Origin: an uncultured Faecalibacterium sp.
GTDB lineage: Bacteria > Bacillota > Clostridia > Oscillospirales > Ruminococcaceae
DNA length: 64,000 nucleotides
Direction: 5' to 3'
NCBI GenBank assembly: GCA_944386015.1
Contig: CALWZK010000001.1
Coordinates: 96,290-160,289, forward strand
Shown here: piece after piece, positions 25,543 to 34,206 of the stretch
How the letters are laid out: the number at the start of each line of letters is the position of its first letter
How positions within the stretch are numbered: position 1 is the first letter of the stretch
The notes under the pieces: model-generated
Told to the model about the DNA's origin: nothing
The model's input: the letters and a program-made list of their open reading frames with translations, nothing else
The model's database searches: none
Position numbers and translations under genes: made by a program

Positions 25543-26634
25543 TTATTTTAGAATTTTCCAGTGCTTGTCCACATGATTCAGCACTTCACAGCCGGTTTCG
25601 GTCACCAGAACCAGGTCCTCCACCCGGACCCCCAGCTTCCCGGGCAGATAGACCCCCGGCTCGATGGAGAAGATCATCCCGGGCTCTGCCAGGGCGGTGT
25701 TGGCGCTGCTGACATCCCCCTGCTCGTGGTCCCGCTGGCCGATGAAATGGCCCAGCCGGTGGGTGAAGTAATCCCCGTAGCCGGCGGCGGCAATGTGATC
25801 CCGGGCGGCTTTGTCCAGTTCACAGAGGGGCACGCCGGGCCGGATCAGGGCCTCGGCCTTCTCGTTGGCCTCCCGCACCAGGTCGTGGACCGCCCGGGCC
25901 TCTTCGCTGGCCTGCTGCCAGAAGAAGGTCCGGGTCATGTCAGAACAGTACCGGTCCTTCCGGCAGCCCATGTCGATGACGATGGAATCGCCGGGGGCCA
26001 GGGGGGTGTCATCCGGCTCGTGGTGAGGGTCGGCCCCGTGGGCGCCGAAAGAGACAATGGTGGAGAAGGAGGGCCCGCTGCAGCCCAGGGCCGCATAGCG
26101 GCTCTCAATGAACCGGGCAGCTTCCCGCTCGGTGACCCCTTCCTGGAAGAAATGGGACACTTCCTCCATCACCTGGTCATTGATCCAGGAGACAGCCCGC
26201 ATCAGATCCTGCTCGGCTGCATCCTTGCAGGCCCGGCAGTGGTCCACGCAGTCAGAAGCCAGCACCGGCCGGCTGCCGGGCAGCCGCTCCATCAGGGGCA
26301 GCAGAAACCGGGCCGTCCAGGTCTTGTCGATGCCGATCGGGGTAGCCGGGTCCAGCTGCGCGGCCAGAATGCCCACGGCGTCATCGGTGTCGCTGAACCA
26401 GATCTGCTCCCAGGGGGCGGAGGGGGCAGGGAACAGGCGGTTGAGGAAAAAGGTGTGCCGGCCGTCCCGCCGCACGCAAAAGACCATCATCCGTTCCAGG
26501 GGCTCGTTGTCGTAGCCGGTGAGGTACCAGACACTGTCCGGGTCGGTGACCAGCAGCTGGCTCAGGCCCATGGCCTCCATCTGCCGGATCACCCGGTCCA
26601 GCCGGGCCTTGTGAAGTTCTGTTGTTTCGTTCAT
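25543..26634 (-). CDS. M24 family Xaa-Pro aminopeptidase-like protein
   Basis: A 363-residue metallopeptidase expected to release N-terminal residues before proline in the cytoplasm. An N-terminal creatinase-type domain (to about residue 130) precedes the pita-bread domain. The five metal ligands are present: Asp221 (VIDMG), Asp232 (CSDMTRT), His296 (HRLGHFIG), Glu325 (SIEPGVY) and Glu339 (VRVEDLV). The start is the first ATG, after AAGGA on the minus strand. It is followed by a hairpin and preceded by a short gap to a YesL-like gene on the same strand. Confidence 0.93.
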   Translation of the reverse strand: MNETTELHKARLDRVIRQMEAMGLSQLLVTDPDSVWYLTGYDNEPLERMMVFCVRRDGRHTFFLNRLFPAPSAPWEQIWFSDTDDAVGILAAQLDPATPIGIDKTWTARFLLPLMERLPGSRPVLASDCVDHCRACKDAAEQDLMRAVSWINDQVMEEVSHFFQEGVTEREAARFIESRYAALGCSGPSFSTIVSFGAHGADPHHEPDDTPLAPGDSIVIDMGCRKDRYCSDMTRTFFWQQASEEARAVHDLVREANEKAEALIRPGVPLCELDKAARDHIAAAGYGDYFTHRLGHFIGQRDHEQGDVSSANTALAEPGMIFSIEPGVYLPGKLGVRVEDLVLVTETGCEVLNHVDKHWKILK

Positions 26635-26690
26635 CAGGAAAGACTCCTTCCTATTTATAAAAGATGATGCAAAAGAACAGGGGAGGAAGC

Positions 26691-27347
26691 TTAGACTTCC
26701 TCCTCCTGGGATTCAGCTTTGGAGTCCGGGTCTGCGGGGGGCTGGTAGCGCTGGAACACCGGCTCCAGCAGCAGGGTGAACAGCCAGGCCGCGATGGCGG
26801 GGAGGATCACAATGGGGATCAGCAGCACCCGCACCAGCAGGGCCGAGACCCCTGCAATCACCAGCAGGACGATGGTGCGGGGCAGGTACCCCACCGCCAG
26901 CCGCAGGGCGGTGAGCATCAGCTCCACCGGGTGGAAGGCAAAGCGGGACAGCAGGGGGAACATCCAGCAGGCGGCCCCCAGTGGCAGCAGCATCAGCACC
27001 AGGCAGAACAGCAGCACCGCCCAGGCCAGGGCAGTGCCGGCGCCGGCTGCGGCGGCCATCATCTGCAGGGCGCTGCCCAGCACCAGCAGCAGGGCGCCCC
27101 ACACCACCGTGACAATGGCGGCACAGGGCAGCTCCCTGCGGAAGGTGTGGAAAAACCGCCGCCAGGGCATGGGCTCGCCTCCCCGGAGGCAGTGGGCCGC
27201 CGTATCATACAGGGCGGTGGTGGCGGCCCCCGCCGTCACCAGCGGCAGGGAACAGAGCAGCCACAACAGGCTGAGGATCAGCAGGTCTGACAGATGGTCC
27301 ACCGTCTGCCAGAAGGAATTCTGGGGATTGAACAGGTTGCCAAACAT
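26691..27347 (-). CDS. YesL-like (DUF624) membrane protein
   Basis: A 218-residue membrane protein of the DUF624/YesL family, usually found beside sugar ABC transporter operons and of unknown biochemical role. It opens with MFGNLFNPQNSFWQTVDHLSD, typical of the family, and has about five or six hydrophobic helices. The tail is acidic (ESQEEEV). The ATG follows AGGAGA. It is divergent from the sialic-acid regulator gene, and its promoter carries a catabolite-repression-like site, so it may belong functionally to the sialic-acid locus. Confidence 0.8.
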   Translation of the reverse strand: MFGNLFNPQNSFWQTVDHLSDLLILSLLWLLCSLPLVTAGAATTALYDTAAHCLRGGEPMPWRRFFHTFRRELPCAAIVTVVWGALLLVLGSALQMMAAAAGAGTALAWAVLLFCLVLMLLPLGAACWMFPLLSRFAFHPVELMLTALRLAVGYLPRTIVLLVIAGVSALLVRVLLIPIVILPAIAAWLFTLLLEPVFQRYQPPADPDSKAESQEEEV

Positions 27348-27408
27348 CGCAAAGTCTCCTTTCGCAGGGCTGCGGGGACAGAAAACTGCATCCCAGCCGG
27401 TTGATGCT

Positions 27409-27437
27409 ATCATATCATATTTGGAAAGCGTTGTCAT
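27409..27437 (-). promoter_or_regulatory. Promoter of the YesL-like gene with a cre-like site
   Basis: ATGACA, 17 bases, TATGAT on the minus strand. TGGAAAGCGTTGTCA (27422-27436, plus strand) matches the CcpA cre consensus WTGNAANCGNWNNCW at all but one fixed position and overlaps the -35 box. Confidence 0.45.
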
Positions 27438-27492
27438 CTGCCCGCCGGCAGGGGAAGTGCCTTTTGGGAGCCCAAGAAAGAATTTTCATGGA

Positions 27493-27509
27493 TTGAAAAT
27501 TCTTTTCAA
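27493..27509. promoter_or_regulatory. Palindromic operator, sialic-acid regulator site 1
   Basis: TTGAAAA-TTC-TTTTCAA, perfect 7-bp arms with a three-base spacer, about 70 bases upstream of the RpiR-type gene. A near copy occurs at 28492. Confidence 0.7.
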
Positions 27510-27539
27510 ACATGATACGATACAGTTGTAATTACATGT

Positions 27540-27560
27540 TTTATGCTTTATGCTTTATGC
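27540..27560 (+). repeat. Three tandem copies of TTTATGC
   Basis: Exact 7-bp repeats just before the ribosome binding site of the RpiR-type gene. Each copy contains an ATG without its own ribosome binding site; the second is in frame with the gene. Copy number could vary by slippage. Confidence 0.7.
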
Positions 27561-27579
27561 CAAGACAGGAGGAAAGCGT

Positions 27580-28440
27580 ATGTCTGCCAATCTGCGGAAC
27601 GTGATGGAACGAATCAGCGCGGAGTATTACCAACTGACCGCTTCGGAGCGGAAGGTGGCGGATTATATCACCGACCACCAGCAGGATTCCCAGATCATGT
27701 CCATTTCAGAGCTGGCGGAAGCCAGCGGGGTGGCAGAGGCCACCATCACCCGTTTCTGCCGCAAGCTGGATTACAAGGGCTACAATGCCTTCAAGCTGGC
27801 CCTGGCCAACAACGTGGCCAGCCGCCGGGGCATCCCCTTCCTCAGCGGCGAGGTGACGCCGGAGGACGACATCCAGGAAATGTGCCACAAGCTGTATGGC
27901 GCCGAAGTGGACGCCATCTCCCAGACCCTGACCCTGATCGACCCCGACAAAATCCGTCAGGCCGCCGATCTGCTGGCCCGGGCCGGCAAGGTGCTCTGCA
28001 TGGGCCAGGGCGGGTCGATGATCATGGCCGAGGAGGCGGCCCATATCTTCTCCACCGCCGGGATGAGCTTTTTTGCCATGAGCGATTCCCACACCCAGAC
28101 GGTCTACCTGGCCACCCTCACCCAGCAGGATGCGGTGCTCTTTTTCTCCTACTCCGGCGCCACCCGGGAGGCAGTGGAGCTGCTGGAACTGGCCCACCGT
28201 CTCCGGGTGCCTGTGGTGCTGGTGACCCATTTCCCCAAATCCCCGGCCTGCGCCTTTGCGGATGTGGTGCTGCAGTGCGGCGCCATCGAAGGCCCGCTCC
28301 AGCTGGGGTCAGTGCCGGCCCGGATGGCCCAGCTGTTTTTGATCGATGCTCTGTTCACAGAGGTCTGCCGCCGCCAGGAGAACACCATTGAGGAGGTCCG
28401 CAGCAACCTGGCAGATCTGCTGGCTGCCAAACACCTGTGA
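27580..28440 (+). CDS. RpiR-family regulator of the sialic-acid locus (NanR-like)
   Basis: A 286-residue RpiR-type regulator. The N-terminal helix-turn-helix has SISELAEASGVAEATITRFC and the C-terminal SIS domain, which binds a phosphosugar, has FFSYSGATREAVELLELAH. The likely effector is N-acetylmannosamine-6-phosphate or a neighbour in the pathway. AGGAGG lies seven bases before the ATG at 27580; an in-frame ATG at 27550 lies in the TTTATGC repeats and lacks a site. Identical-arm palindromes lie upstream of this gene and of the transporter gene that follows, supporting auto- and pathway control. Calling it NanR is by context. Confidence 0.88.
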   Translation: MSANLRNVMERISAEYYQLTASERKVADYITDHQQDSQIMSISELAEASGVAEATITRFCRKLDYKGYNAFKLALANNVASRRGIPFLSGEVTPEDDIQEMCHKLYGAEVDAISQTLTLIDPDKIRQAADLLARAGKVLCMGQGGSMIMAEEAAHIFSTAGMSFFAMSDSHTQTVYLATLTQQDAVLFFSYSGATREAVELLELAHRLRVPVVLVTHFPKSPACAFADVVLQCGAIEGPLQLGSVPARMAQLFLIDALFTEVCRRQENTIEEVRSNLADLLAAKHL

Positions 28441-28491
28441 AAAGAAAGCAAAACCTCCAGTTTGAAAATTTATATCATGAATCCTGGCTCT

Positions 28492-28507
28492 TGAAAATTT
28501 TTTTCAA
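28492..28507. promoter_or_regulatory. Palindromic operator, sialic-acid regulator site 2
   Basis: TTGAAAA-TT-TTTTCAA, the same 7-bp arms as site 1 but with a two-base spacer, 18 bases upstream of the -35 box of the transporter operon. A further half-site (TTTGAAAATTTATATCATGAA-like) lies at 28461-28482. Confidence 0.7.
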
Positions 28508-28525
28508 AAAATTACACAAAACGCA

Positions 28526-28554
28526 TTGACTTTTACTGATTTTCTTTGTAAAAT
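28526..28554 (+). promoter_or_regulatory. Promoter of the sialic-acid transport and catabolic operon
   Basis: TTGACT, 17 bases, TAAAAT, about 78 bases upstream of the binding-protein gene. Confidence 0.75.
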
Positions 28555-28632
28555 GGAGGCAAGAGAACCGGAGGCGGACACAGCCCCGGTATGGCAGCCG
28601 GATTCTTGCCGGCCCAACAAAAGGAGAACAGT

Positions 28633-29985
28633 ATGAAGAAGAGAGCAATTTCCCGCCGGGACTTCCTGAAGGTCACAGGTGCTGTGAGCGCAGCAGGCCT
28701 GCTGGCCGCCTGCGGCGGTTCGAATTCCAGCAGCACTGCTGCTTCCACCGCTGGCTCGACGGCTGCCAGCACTGCTTCCGGCGACGGCGTGTCCATTTCG
28801 CTGTGGACCTACCCCATTGGTTCCTGGGGCGGCACCGAGTCCAAGCTGGATGACATCATCGCTGCCTTCAACGAAGTCCATCCCGAGATCACCGTTACAT
28901 ACGAGACCCTGGACTATCAGAACGGCGACAACCTGGTCACTTCGGCCATCACTGCCAAAGAGACCCCCGATATCATCATGGAGGGCCCCGAGCGCCTGGT
29001 TTCCAACTGGGGCGTCAACAACCTGATGGTGGATCTGAGCGATCTGTGGGCCAGCACCAAGGACGACATCGCTGCCGTCAGCGAGTCTGTGGTCAGCGCC
29101 TGCCAGCTGGACGGCGCCTACTATGAGTACCCCCTGTGCATGACCACCCACTGCATGGCCATCAACTATGAGGTCTTTGAGCAGGCCGGCGCCCTCCAGT
29201 ATCTGGATGAGGACACCCGCACCTGGACCACGGACAACTTTGTCAAGGCCATGGAGACCATCCGGGATTCCGGCCTGGCAGCTGTGCCCGGCATCATCTA
29301 CTGCGGCGGCCAGGGCGGCGACCAGGGCACCCGCGCACTGGTGAACAACCTCTACTCCGGCACCTACACCAACCCCGAGCACACCGAGTACACCATCAAC
29401 AGCCCCGAGAACGTCAAGGCTCTGGAGCTGCTCAAGAGCATGGTGGACAATCGCAGCCTGAACGCCAACGCCGGCTTCCAGGCTTCCGATGAGCTGCAGC
29501 AGTTCGCCAACGGCACCGCGGCCGTCACCTTCTGCTGGAACGCTTCCAACAAGGCACAGTATGCCTCTCAGGTCACCTTTACCCCCTATGCCATGGCATT
29601 CCCCTCCGATGACGATGTGCCTGAGCTGTGCGGCGGTATCTGGGGCTTCGGCATCTTCGACAGCGGCGACGACGCCCGCATCCAGGCTGCCAAGACCTTC
29701 ATCCAGTTCGTCTGCGACGACGAGAACCAGGCTGCCGAGAGCGTCCGCCTCACCGGCTTCTTCCCGGTGAAGGAGTCCCTGGGCGATGTCTACGAGGGCA
29801 CCGATCAGGCCGAGCAGATGGGCGAGTTCGCCTCTCTGATGCCGTACCTGGGCGATTACTACAACGTCACTCCCAACTGGACCGCCCAGCGCCAGAACTG
29901 GTTCAACATGCTGCAGGAGATCATGGTCAATGGTACTCCCGCACAGGAAGCCGCTGACGCCTTCGTCGCTGCAAGCAATCCGTAA
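28633..29985 (+). CDS. Sugar ABC transporter substrate-binding lipoprotein (sialic-acid locus)
   Basis: A 450-residue family-1 extracellular solute-binding protein. The N-terminus combines a twin-arginine-like motif (SRRDFLK) with a lipobox (LLAAC), followed by a Ser/Ala/Thr-rich tether. The mature part (SISLWTYPIGSW onward, then PDIIMEGPERLVSNW) has the usual two-lobed fold pattern. It is followed by two permease genes and the nan genes, so the ligand is predicted to be sialic acid or 2,7-anhydro-sialic acid. A terminator-like hairpin between it and the permeases should leave it expressed in excess. Confidence 0.88.
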   Translation: MKKRAISRRDFLKVTGAVSAAGLLAACGGSNSSSTAASTAGSTAASTASGDGVSISLWTYPIGSWGGTESKLDDIIAAFNEVHPEITVTYETLDYQNGDNLVTSAITAKETPDIIMEGPERLVSNWGVNNLMVDLSDLWASTKDDIAAVSESVVSACQLDGAYYEYPLCMTTHCMAINYEVFEQAGALQYLDEDTRTWTTDNFVKAMETIRDSGLAAVPGIIYCGGQGGDQGTRALVNNLYSGTYTNPEHTEYTINSPENVKALELLKSMVDNRSLNANAGFQASDELQQFANGTAAVTFCWNASNKAQYASQVTFTPYAMAFPSDDDVPELCGGIWGFGIFDSGDDARIQAAKTFIQFVCDDENQAAESVRLTGFFPVKESLGDVYEGTDQAEQMGEFASLMPYLGDYYNVTPNWTAQRQNWFNMLQEIMVNGTPAQEAADAFVAASNP

Positions 29986-30062
29986 AGGAACGCCCCTGTC
30001 CGCTCGCGACCCGTTTTGACACGTGCCGCTGACCGGGCGGGCCATCCTGAAAGGAACAACAT

Positions 30063-30105
30063 GGCGCGCCTGCCGCCTGGTCACCACAGGGGCAGGCGCC
30101 TTTTT
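30063..30105 (+). terminator. Intra-operon attenuating terminator
   Basis: GGCGCGCCTGCC pairs with GGCAGGCGCC and is followed by TTTTT, between the binding protein and the first permease. Partial read-through would set a high binding-protein to permease ratio. Confidence 0.75.
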
Positions 30106-30152
30106 ATGAAATGCCGTCTCTTTCATCCGTCTTACGAAAGGAGGAAATCAGC

Positions 30153-31079
30153 GTGGCTCAGATTTCCGCAAAGGCACCCCAGGCAAACGCTTCCCAGGGG
30201 CATCACACCAGCCGCGTGCTGGCCCGGCGGGAAACCATCTCCGCCTATCTGTTCATGCTCCCCAGCCTGCTGTTCTTTGTAGGGTTTGTGCTGGTGCCGA
30301 TGGGCATGTGCCTGGTCTACAGTTTTCTGGACATGGGCATTGACACCTCGGCCGCAACCTTCGCAGGCTTTGCCAACTACATCGAGATGTTCCAGGATGA
30401 GACCTTCATCCGGTCCCTGTGGAACACCGTCCTGATCGTGGTGGTGTCGGTCCCGGTGGTCACCGCTTTCTCTTTGTGGGTTGGCTCGGCCATCTACCCG
30501 ATGCACTCCAAAATGCGCTCCTTCTTCCGCTGCGTGTTCTACCTGCCGGTGGTCACCGGCTCGGTGGCCGTCACCGTGGTGTGGAAGTGGATGTTCAACC
30601 CCTACAACGGCCTGCTGAACCAGATCTTCGGCACGGTGGGCTTTGACTGGCTGGGCGACACCCGCACCGCCATCTGGTGCATCATCATGATCCTGTTCAC
30701 CACCTCCATCGGCCAGCCCATCGTGCTGTATGTGGCGGCCCTGGGCAACGTGGACCGCTCTCTGGAGGAGGCCGCCGCCATTGACGGCGCCACCCGGCTG
30801 CAGATCTTCTGGAAGATCAAGTGGCCCCAGATCATGCCCACCACTCTGTACGTGCTGGTTATCACCACCATCAACAGCTTCCAGTGCTTTGCACTGATCC
30901 AGCTGCTGACCCGCGGCGGCCCTCTGGGCAGCACCAGCACCCTGATGTACTATATCTTTGATATGGCTTACAACTATCAGCGGTTCGGCTACGCCAACGC
31001 CATGGGCGTGGTTCTGGCCATCTTCATCGCCATCTTCTCCGCGATCCAGTTCAAGGTCGCGCAGACGGACAACGGTTAA
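30153..31079 (+). CDS. Sugar ABC transporter permease, UgpA/MalF-type (sialic-acid locus)
   Basis: A 308-residue permease with six predicted membrane helices and the cytoplasmic EAA loop (EEAAAIDGATRLQIFWKIKW), which docks the ATPase. The GTG start has AAGGAGG at good distance. It pairs with the next gene. No ATPase gene lies in the operon, so a shared MsmK/MsmX-type ATPase encoded elsewhere must energise uptake. Confidence 0.92.
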   Translation: MAQISAKAPQANASQGHHTSRVLARRETISAYLFMLPSLLFFVGFVLVPMGMCLVYSFLDMGIDTSAATFAGFANYIEMFQDETFIRSLWNTVLIVVVSVPVVTAFSLWVGSAIYPMHSKMRSFFRCVFYLPVVTGSVAVTVVWKWMFNPYNGLLNQIFGTVGFDWLGDTRTAIWCIIMILFTTSIGQPIVLYVAALGNVDRSLEEAAAIDGATRLQIFWKIKWPQIMPTTLYVLVITTINSFQCFALIQLLTRGGPLGSTSTLMYYIFDMAYNYQRFGYANAMGVVLAIFIAIFSAIQFKVAQTDNG

Positions 31080-31094
31080 AAGGGAGGTATTGGG

Positions 31095-31943
31095 ATGTCC
31101 AAGAAGACAAAATCAAGCCTGGACGGCCAGTCCCGCGGTTATAAGATCTTTGTGATCATCGTGCTGGCCCTGCTGGCGGTATTCTTCATCTTCCCCCTGT
31201 ACTGGATTTTGACCGGTTCGCTGAAGGATGCCATCACCATCAACGCCCAGAAACCCCAGTGGTTCCCCCTGAACCCCACCCTGGACAACTATGTGCGGCT
31301 GTTCAAGCAGCCTGCCATCCAGTGGCTGCTGAACACCATCATCATCGCCGTGGCGGCCATGGCCCTCACCTGCATTACGGCGGCCCTGGCCGGCTATGCC
31401 CTGGCCAAGAAGCGCTTCTTCGGCCAGACGGTGCTGTTCAGCCTGCTGGTCTGCGCCATGGCCCTGCCCAAACAGGTCATCGTCATCCCCTTGCTGCAGG
31501 AGATGAGTGCCCTGGGCCTCAACAACAACCTGCTGGCTGTCATCCTGCCCACCGTTGGCTGGCCCTTCGGCATCTTCCTGATGAAGCAGTTCTCGGAGAC
31601 CATTCCCACCGAAATGCTGGAGGCCGCCCGGATTGACGGCGCCAGCGAGGTGCGCACTTTCGTGTCCATCGTGTTCCCGATGGTCAAGCCCGGCGTGGGC
31701 GCTCTGGCCATCTTCACCTTCGTCAATACCTGGAATGACTACTTCCTGCAGTTGATCATGCTGCAGAAGCGGGAAGTCCTGACCATTTCCACCGGTATTG
31801 CCCGCCTGCAGGGCGAAGTCTCCTCTGACTTTGGCCTGATCATGGCCGGCGCCGCTCTGGCTGCCGTGCCCATCGTGGCGGTCTTCCTCATGTTCCAGAA
31901 GTACTTTACCCAGGGCATCACCATGGGCGCCGTCAAGGGTTGA
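31095..31943 (+). CDS. Sugar ABC transporter permease, MalG-type (sialic-acid locus)
   Basis: A 282-residue permease, second half of the membrane channel. The EAA loop reads EAARIDGASEVRTFVSIVFP and the protein ends GITMGAVKG, as usual for MalG relatives. GGAGG lies seven bases before the ATG, 15 bases after the first permease. The intact layout here shows what the permease remnant at 2285 once looked like. Confidence 0.93.
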   Translation: MSKKTKSSLDGQSRGYKIFVIIVLALLAVFFIFPLYWILTGSLKDAITINAQKPQWFPLNPTLDNYVRLFKQPAIQWLLNTIIIAVAAMALTCITAALAGYALAKKRFFGQTVLFSLLVCAMALPKQVIVIPLLQEMSALGLNNNLLAVILPTVGWPFGIFLMKQFSETIPTEMLEAARIDGASEVRTFVSIVFPMVKPGVGALAIFTFVNTWNDYFLQLIMLQKREVLTISTGIARLQGEVSSDFGLIMAGAALAAVPIVAVFLMFQKYFTQGITMGAVKG

Positions 31944-31983
31944 TCCCGGCGGTCTGCCGCAATGAGATTGGAGTGTTTTCATC

Positions 31984-32922
31984 ATGAAAGATTGTACCAA
32001 ATATCAGGGTGTCATTCCGGCTTTTTATGCCTGCTACCAGAAGGACGGCAGCATCTCGGTGGAAGGGGTCAAAGCTCTGACCCGCCACCTGATCGCCAAA
32101 GGCGTCAAGGGTGTGTATGTGGGCGGTTCCTCGGGTGAGTGCATCTACCAGCATCCCGATGAGCGCAAGGCTGTGCTGGAAGCTGTCATGAGCGAGGCCA
32201 AGGGCAAGATCACCGTCATCGCCCATGTGGCCTGCAACAACACCGCTGACTCGGTGGAGCTGGCAGCCCATGCCGAGCAGTGCGGCGTGGACGCCATCGC
32301 CGCCATTCCCCCCATCTACTTCCACCTGCCGGAGTACGCCATCGCCGAATACTGGAACGCCATGAGCGCCGCTGCCCCCAACACCGACTTTGTGATTTAC
32401 AACATTCCCCAGCTGGCCGGCACCGGTCTGACCATGAGCCTGCTGAAAACCATGCTGAAGAACCCCAACGTGGTGGCAGTCAAGAACTCCTCCATGCCCA
32501 CCCAGGACATCCAGATGTTCAAGGATGCCGGCATCGCCGCCCGGGGCGAGGGGAACTTTGTGGTGTTCAACGGCCCTGATGAGCAGTTTGTTGCAGGCCG
32601 CGCCATCGGCGCAGACGGCGGCATCGGCGGCACCTATGCGGTGATGCCCGAGCTGTTCCTCAAGATGAACGAGCTGATCGAAAAGGGCGACATCCCCGCC
32701 GCCCGGAAAGTTCAGTACATGGCCGACCGCATCATCTATAAGATGTGCGAGGCCCACGGCAACCTCTACGCTGTGCAGAAGGAGATTCTGCGCCGGATGT
32801 ACAGCCTGGAGCTGGGCGGCGTCCGCGCCCCGCTGCCCAACCTGATCCCCGAGGACGAGGCTGTGGTGGCAGAGTCTGAGCGGATGATCCGCGAAGCCAT
32901 TGCCCAGGTGGCCGCCCTGTAA
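31984..32922 (+). CDS. nanA: N-acetylneuraminate lyase
   Basis: Splits N-acetylneuraminate into N-acetylmannosamine and pyruvate in the cytoplasm. It has 312 residues in the DapA/NanA TIM-barrel family. GGSSGE (residues 47-52) binds pyruvate carboxylate, Tyr139 is in VIYNIP and the Schiff-base Lys167 is in VAVKNSS. The barrel plus C-terminal helices are complete. Dihydrodipicolinate synthase is unlikely given neighbours NanE and NanK. It lies 40 bases after the permease with a TTGGAG site. Confidence 0.93.
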   Translation: MKDCTKYQGVIPAFYACYQKDGSISVEGVKALTRHLIAKGVKGVYVGGSSGECIYQHPDERKAVLEAVMSEAKGKITVIAHVACNNTADSVELAAHAEQCGVDAIAAIPPIYFHLPEYAIAEYWNAMSAAAPNTDFVIYNIPQLAGTGLTMSLLKTMLKNPNVVAVKNSSMPTQDIQMFKDAGIAARGEGNFVVFNGPDEQFVAGRAIGADGGIGGTYAVMPELFLKMNELIEKGDIPAARKVQYMADRIIYKMCEAHGNLYAVQKEILRRMYSLELGGVRAPLPNLIPEDEAVVAESERMIREAIAQVAAL

Positions 32923-32949
32923 CCTTTGATCTGAATACAAAACACCAGA

Positions 32950-33000
32950 CGCCCGGTGGCTGCCGGCCCCGGAGGGCACGGACCACCGGGCATCTGTGTT
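32950..33000 (+). repeat. GC-rich hairpin between nanA and the YhcH gene
   Basis: GCCCGGTGG pairs with CCACCGGGC around a 24-base loop, with no clear T-run. It may stabilise mRNA or reduce read-through. Confidence 0.5.
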
Positions 33001-33024
33001 GACATCCAAAAGGGAGGACTCGCC

Positions 33025-33477
33025 ATGATTACCGACAGCCTCAGCAGCCTGGGACGCTACCGCGGGATGCATCCGGCCCTGGACACCGCGATTCAGTGGC
33101 TGGAAACCCACGACCTTGCCAGCCTGCCCAATGGCCGCACCACTGTGGACGGCCAGAACGTTTTCATCAATGTGATGGATGCAGACCTCCGCCCGGCGGA
33201 GGGGGCCACCTTTGAAGTCCATCACCTGTATGCCGATCTGCAGATCGACCTCACCGGCAGCGAATACTGGGCCTGGACCACCCGGGCCCAGCCGACGGGG
33301 GAGTTCGACGAGGCGGCAGACTGCGGCTTTGCCGCCGGGCCGGAACAATCCAGCGGCCTGCTGGGGGAGGGCAGGTTTGCCCTCTTCCTGCCGGGGGAAT
33401 ACCACAAGCCCAGCTGCATCAGCCCCGAATCCCGTTCGGTGCGGAAAGCCGTGGTCAAAATTCGGATGGGCGGCTGA
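33025..33477 (+). CDS. YhcH/YjgK/YiaL family protein (sialic-acid locus)
   Basis: A 150-residue cupin-like protein of the YhcH family. A relative in E. coli (NanQ) helps equilibrate sialic-acid anomers. The conserved metal-site segments are EVHHLYADLQIDLTG, with His and Asp/Glu ligands, and FLPGEYHKPSC near the C-terminus. AGGGAGGA precedes the ATG. Its position between nanA and nanE supports the anomerase role. Confidence 0.87.
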   Translation: MITDSLSSLGRYRGMHPALDTAIQWLETHDLASLPNGRTTVDGQNVFINVMDADLRPAEGATFEVHHLYADLQIDLTGSEYWAWTTRAQPTGEFDEAADCGFAAGPEQSSGLLGEGRFALFLPGEYHKPSCISPESRSVRKAVVKIRMGG

Positions 33478-33502
33478 CCGCCCCATAAAGGAGGAAATCC
33501 AG

Positions 33503-34204
33503 ATGGATCATCAAGCGATTTTCAAACAGATTGAGCACGGGTTGATCGTCTCCTGCCAGGCGCTGGAGAACGAGCCCCTCTACACCAAAGAGGGCGGCGT
33601 GATGCCCCTGATGGCCAAAGCTGCCGCCATGAGCGGCGCCGTGGGCATCCGGGCCAATACGGTGCGGGATATCACCCAGATCAAGCAGGTGGTGGACCTG
33701 CCGGTCATCGGCATCATCAAGAAGGATTACCCCGGCACCCCCATGTACATCACCGTCACCATGAAAGAGGTGGACGAGCTGGTGGCCTGCGGGGTGGATA
33801 TCCTGGCGGTGCAGGGCACCAGCGCCCTGCGTCCGGACGGCAAGACCGCCGCTGAGTTCATCCGGGAGGTCAAGCAGAAATACCCCGCCCAGCTGCTGAT
33901 GGCGGATATTGCCACCGATGAGGAGGCCATGGCCTGTGCCGCAGCCGGTGCAGACTTTGTGGGCACCACCATGCGGGGCTACACCCCTGAGACCCAGGGC
34001 ATCAACGAGACCGACTTTGACTTCATCGCCCGGCTGGCCAAAAACTGCCCGGCCAAGGTGATCGCCGAGGGTCACATCCACTACCCGGAGCAGGCCCGCA
34101 AGGCTCTGGAAGCCGGCGCCTTTGCCCTGGTGGTGGGCGGCGCCATCACCCGGCCCGCTGAAATCACCGCCCGCTTTACGGCAGCCATCAAGGACATGAG
34201 GTAA
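33503..34204 (+). CDS. nanE: N-acetylmannosamine-6-phosphate 2-epimerase
   Basis: Converts N-acetylmannosamine-6-phosphate to N-acetylglucosamine-6-phosphate. The 233 residues match NanE length. Motifs are GLIVSCQALENEPL at the N-terminus, VIGIIKKDYPGTPMYIT with the catalytic Lys, MADIAT, and AEGHIHYPEQ with VVGGAITRP for phosphate binding. AAAGGAGG lies before the ATG. It ends two bases before nanK starts, so the two are tightly coupled. Confidence 0.96.
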   Translation: MDHQAIFKQIEHGLIVSCQALENEPLYTKEGGVMPLMAKAAAMSGAVGIRANTVRDITQIKQVVDLPVIGIIKKDYPGTPMYITVTMKEVDELVACGVDILAVQGTSALRPDGKTAAEFIREVKQKYPAQLLMADIATDEEAMACAAAGADFVGTTMRGYTPETQGINETDFDFIARLAKNCPAKVIAEGHIHYPEQARKALEAGAFALVVGGAITRPAEITARFTAAIKDMR

Positions 34205-34206
34205 CC

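Noticed and set aside
32950..33000. Small gene or terminator between nanA and the YhcH gene
   Set aside because: There is a strong GC hairpin but no T-run and no start codon with a ribosome binding site. It is listed only as a hairpin.
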